A DNA stretch of 5,576 bases, from the NCBI GenBank assembly GCA_039184055.1, contig JBCDBH010000389.1:1-5576 (forward strand). The letters run 5' to 3'. This document shows positions 4,559 through 5,576 of this stretch, in pieces (position 1 is the first letter of the stretch; every line of letters starts with the position of its first letter). The translations under genes and the position numbers were made by a program. A model generated the notes under the pieces. That model searched no databases and was not told the origin of the DNA. It worked only from the letters and a program-made list of their open reading frames with translations. Source of the DNA: JBCDBH01 sp039184055 (GTDB lineage Bacteria > Acidobacteriota > Thermoanaerobaculia > Multivoradales > J023).

Positions 4559-5387
4559 GCTTCCTCCGCCCCCTCCACCTCCTCCTCCGCCTCCTGACGC
4601 CCGCCCGTTGACCACCGAGGCTCGGCTACCGTGTCCGGTTTGCCTCGGGGTGCAGATGGAGAAGCTCCGCCCGGTGCACGACGCGTCTCTGGTGCTCGAT
4701 CGTTGTCCGCGTTGTGGTGGTGTGTGGTTCGACCGTGGCGAGGTCGACGACCTACGTCGTATGAAGCCGTCCGCCGCCTGGCACGAGATTACCGTTGCCG
4801 AGGAAGCGGTTCCCATGCTCTGCCACAGCTGCCACGCCAGCATGCCGCGCGACGCCGAGGCGTGTCCGTCTTGTGGCTGGAAAAACCGTCTGCCATGCCC
4901 GTCGTGCGGCAAAGACATGGAGCGTCGGCAGCACAGCGGTCTGTACCTCGACGTATGCCGTAGCTGTCAGGGCGTGTGGTTCGATCGCCTCGAGCTGACC
5001 GAGATTTGGAACTTGCAGGTGGCGGCGGTCTCGCCGCGTCTGGGTGAGCGTGCAACCGCCGTCGTCGGTGCGACGGGGGAGGCCCTGAGCAGTGTCGATC
5101 CGTTCGTCGCCTGGATTGCCGCCGATATGGTCGTCGATGCCGCGCCACACGTGATCCAAGGTGCCGGTGCGGTCCTCGAGAACGCACCCCAGGTTGCCGG
5201 TGGGCTGATCGAGGCGACGGGTGGCCTGGCCGGGGCCGCCGTCGACGCCGCGCCTGATGTGATCCAGAGTGCGGGCGCTGTTCTGGGGAGCGCACCCGAG
5301 GTTGCCGGTGGGCTGGTCGAGGCGACGGGTGACCTGGCTGGAGCCGTCTTCGAAGCCATTGTGTCGATCATCGAGTCGGTGACGTAG
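4551..5387 (+). CDS. Poly-proline, multi-zinc-ribbon (zf-TFIIB type) protein with C-terminal tandem repeat
   Basis: A 278-residue protein of unknown function. MPEL is followed by 11 consecutive prolines (5-15). Three cysteine-pair zinc modules follow. Module 1 (28-68) has CPVC then CPRCGGVWFDRGEVDDL, the signature of the zf-TFIIB family. Module 2 (91-110) has CHSC then CPSCGW, a plain zinc ribbon. Module 3 (116-153) has CPSC then CRSCQGVWFDRLELTEIW, again zf-TFIIB. All twelve cysteines are intact. Residues 196-231 and 232-267 are a 36-residue tandem repeat (each starting DAAP-x-VIQ, then AGGL and EATG), rich in Gly/Ala spaced like a glycine zipper and possibly membrane-active. The start at 4551 is preferred over an upstream in-frame ATG at 4389 because upstream translation is low-complexity antisense-like sequence lying inside the 4112 gene, and because 4551 gives the eight-base overlap expected for translational coupling. 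No Shine-Dalgarno of its own is evident. Zinc binding is well supported; DNA, RNA or protein binding is not known. Confidence 0.85.
   Translation: MPELPPPPPPPPPPPDARPLTTEARLPCPVCLGVQMEKLRPVHDASLVLDRCPRCGGVWFDRGEVDDLRRMKPSAAWHEITVAEEAVPMLCHSCHASMPRDAEACPSCGWKNRLPCPSCGKDMERRQHSGLYLDVCRSCQGVWFDRLELTEIWNLQVAAVSPRLGERATAVVGATGEALSSVDPFVAWIAADMVVDAAPHVIQGAGAVLENAPQVAGGLIEATGGLAGAAVDAAPDVIQSAGAVLGSAPEVAGGLVEATGDLAGAVFEAIVSIIESVT
5136..5351 (+). repeat. Two tandem 108-bp coding repeats (36 residues each)
   Basis: Copies are 5136-5243 and 5244-5351, exactly adjacent and in frame within the zinc-ribbon gene. Protein identity is high (DAAP, VIQ, GAGAVL, VAGGL, EATG, LAGA shared) while third codon positions differ at many sites. 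That indicates an older duplication kept for its protein sequence rather than a recent copying error. A degenerate piece (VVGATGEALS, residues 171-180) may be a remnant of an earlier unit. Confidence 0.85.
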
Positions 5388-5401
5388 AGACGTGACTCGG
5401 A

Positions 5402-5424
5402 GAACCACGTCCTTACCGTGGTTC
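5402..5424 (+). terminator. Hairpin after the zinc-ribbon gene, possible terminator
   Basis: GAACCACG (5402-5409) and CGTGGTTC (5417-5424) are perfect eight-base arms around a seven-base loop, beginning 15 bases after the TAG at 5385-5387. No T-run follows, so intrinsic termination is uncertain. Position right after an operon end is the main support. Confidence 0.5.
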
Positions 5425-5574
5425 AGCCAGACTGGACGCCCATGTCGGCCGTATCAGCAATGCTGCCTCATTCCACCTGATCGCTGGCCGGTTCGACCCA
5501 CGGATAGTCGATAGAACCCGCACCGGGAGCGACCCCTCAACCTGCTCGCCTAGATCCACGCGGGGTCGACCCGG
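5413..5574 (-). other. Open minus-strand frame running off the window end, doubtful
   Basis: The minus strand is open from the window edge to a TAA at 5413-5415, giving 53 codons that include VDLGEQVEGSLPVRVLSTI and end WASSLAEPR. It could be the tail of a convergent gene whose 3' end overlaps the hairpin at 5402-5424. No domain is recognisable and such openness is common in GC-rich DNA. The rest of 5388-5576 holds no supported gene. Confidence 0.15.
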
Positions 5575-5576
5575 GC

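Overview
The window looks like part of a GC-rich genome from a Gram-negative (diderm) bacterium. It carries the start of a TonB-dependent outer-membrane receptor, which needs an outer membrane. The phylum cannot be fixed from this window. The peroxide regulator resembles the FurA proteins of actinobacteria, so transfer of that locus is possible. The C-terminal gene carries zf-TFIIB-type zinc ribbons.

Layout. (1) 1-115: a plus-strand scrap of a TonB-dependent receptor, joined head-to-head to the same gene on the minus strand. A perfect 20-bp inverted repeat (1-20 / 116-135) marks the joint. This is most simply a fold-back (snap-back) assembly or amplification chimera at a sequence end. (2) 116-769, minus strand: the N-terminal signal peptide and plug domain of that receptor, GTG start, good Shine-Dalgarno. 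(3) 770-1136: a 367-bp divergent regulatory region without genes. It holds a candidate minus-strand promoter, a 16-bp perfect palindrome, small hairpins, and a 25-bp interrupted palindrome on the promoter of the next gene. (4) 1137-1571: a Fur/PerR-family regulator of FurA type. (5) 1661-3901: full-length catalase-peroxidase katG, followed by a strong hairpin. (6) 4112-4558 and 4551-5387: two overlapping genes of unknown function. The first encodes a two-TM protein with a winged-helix-like tail; the second encodes a poly-proline, multi-zinc-ribbon protein with a C-terminal 36-residue tandem repeat. (7) 5388-5576: a hairpin and no convincing gene.

How it fits together. furA and katG form a peroxide-defence unit: the regulator senses peroxide through metal-dependent oxidation and probably represses its own promoter and katG through the palindrome covering the -35 element. 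KatG removes H2O2. The divergent receptor probably imports an iron or heme-related ligand, which would link metal supply to heme-enzyme synthesis; that link is inference. The downstream pair is a separate, translationally coupled operon with no assigned role and is the least described part of the window.
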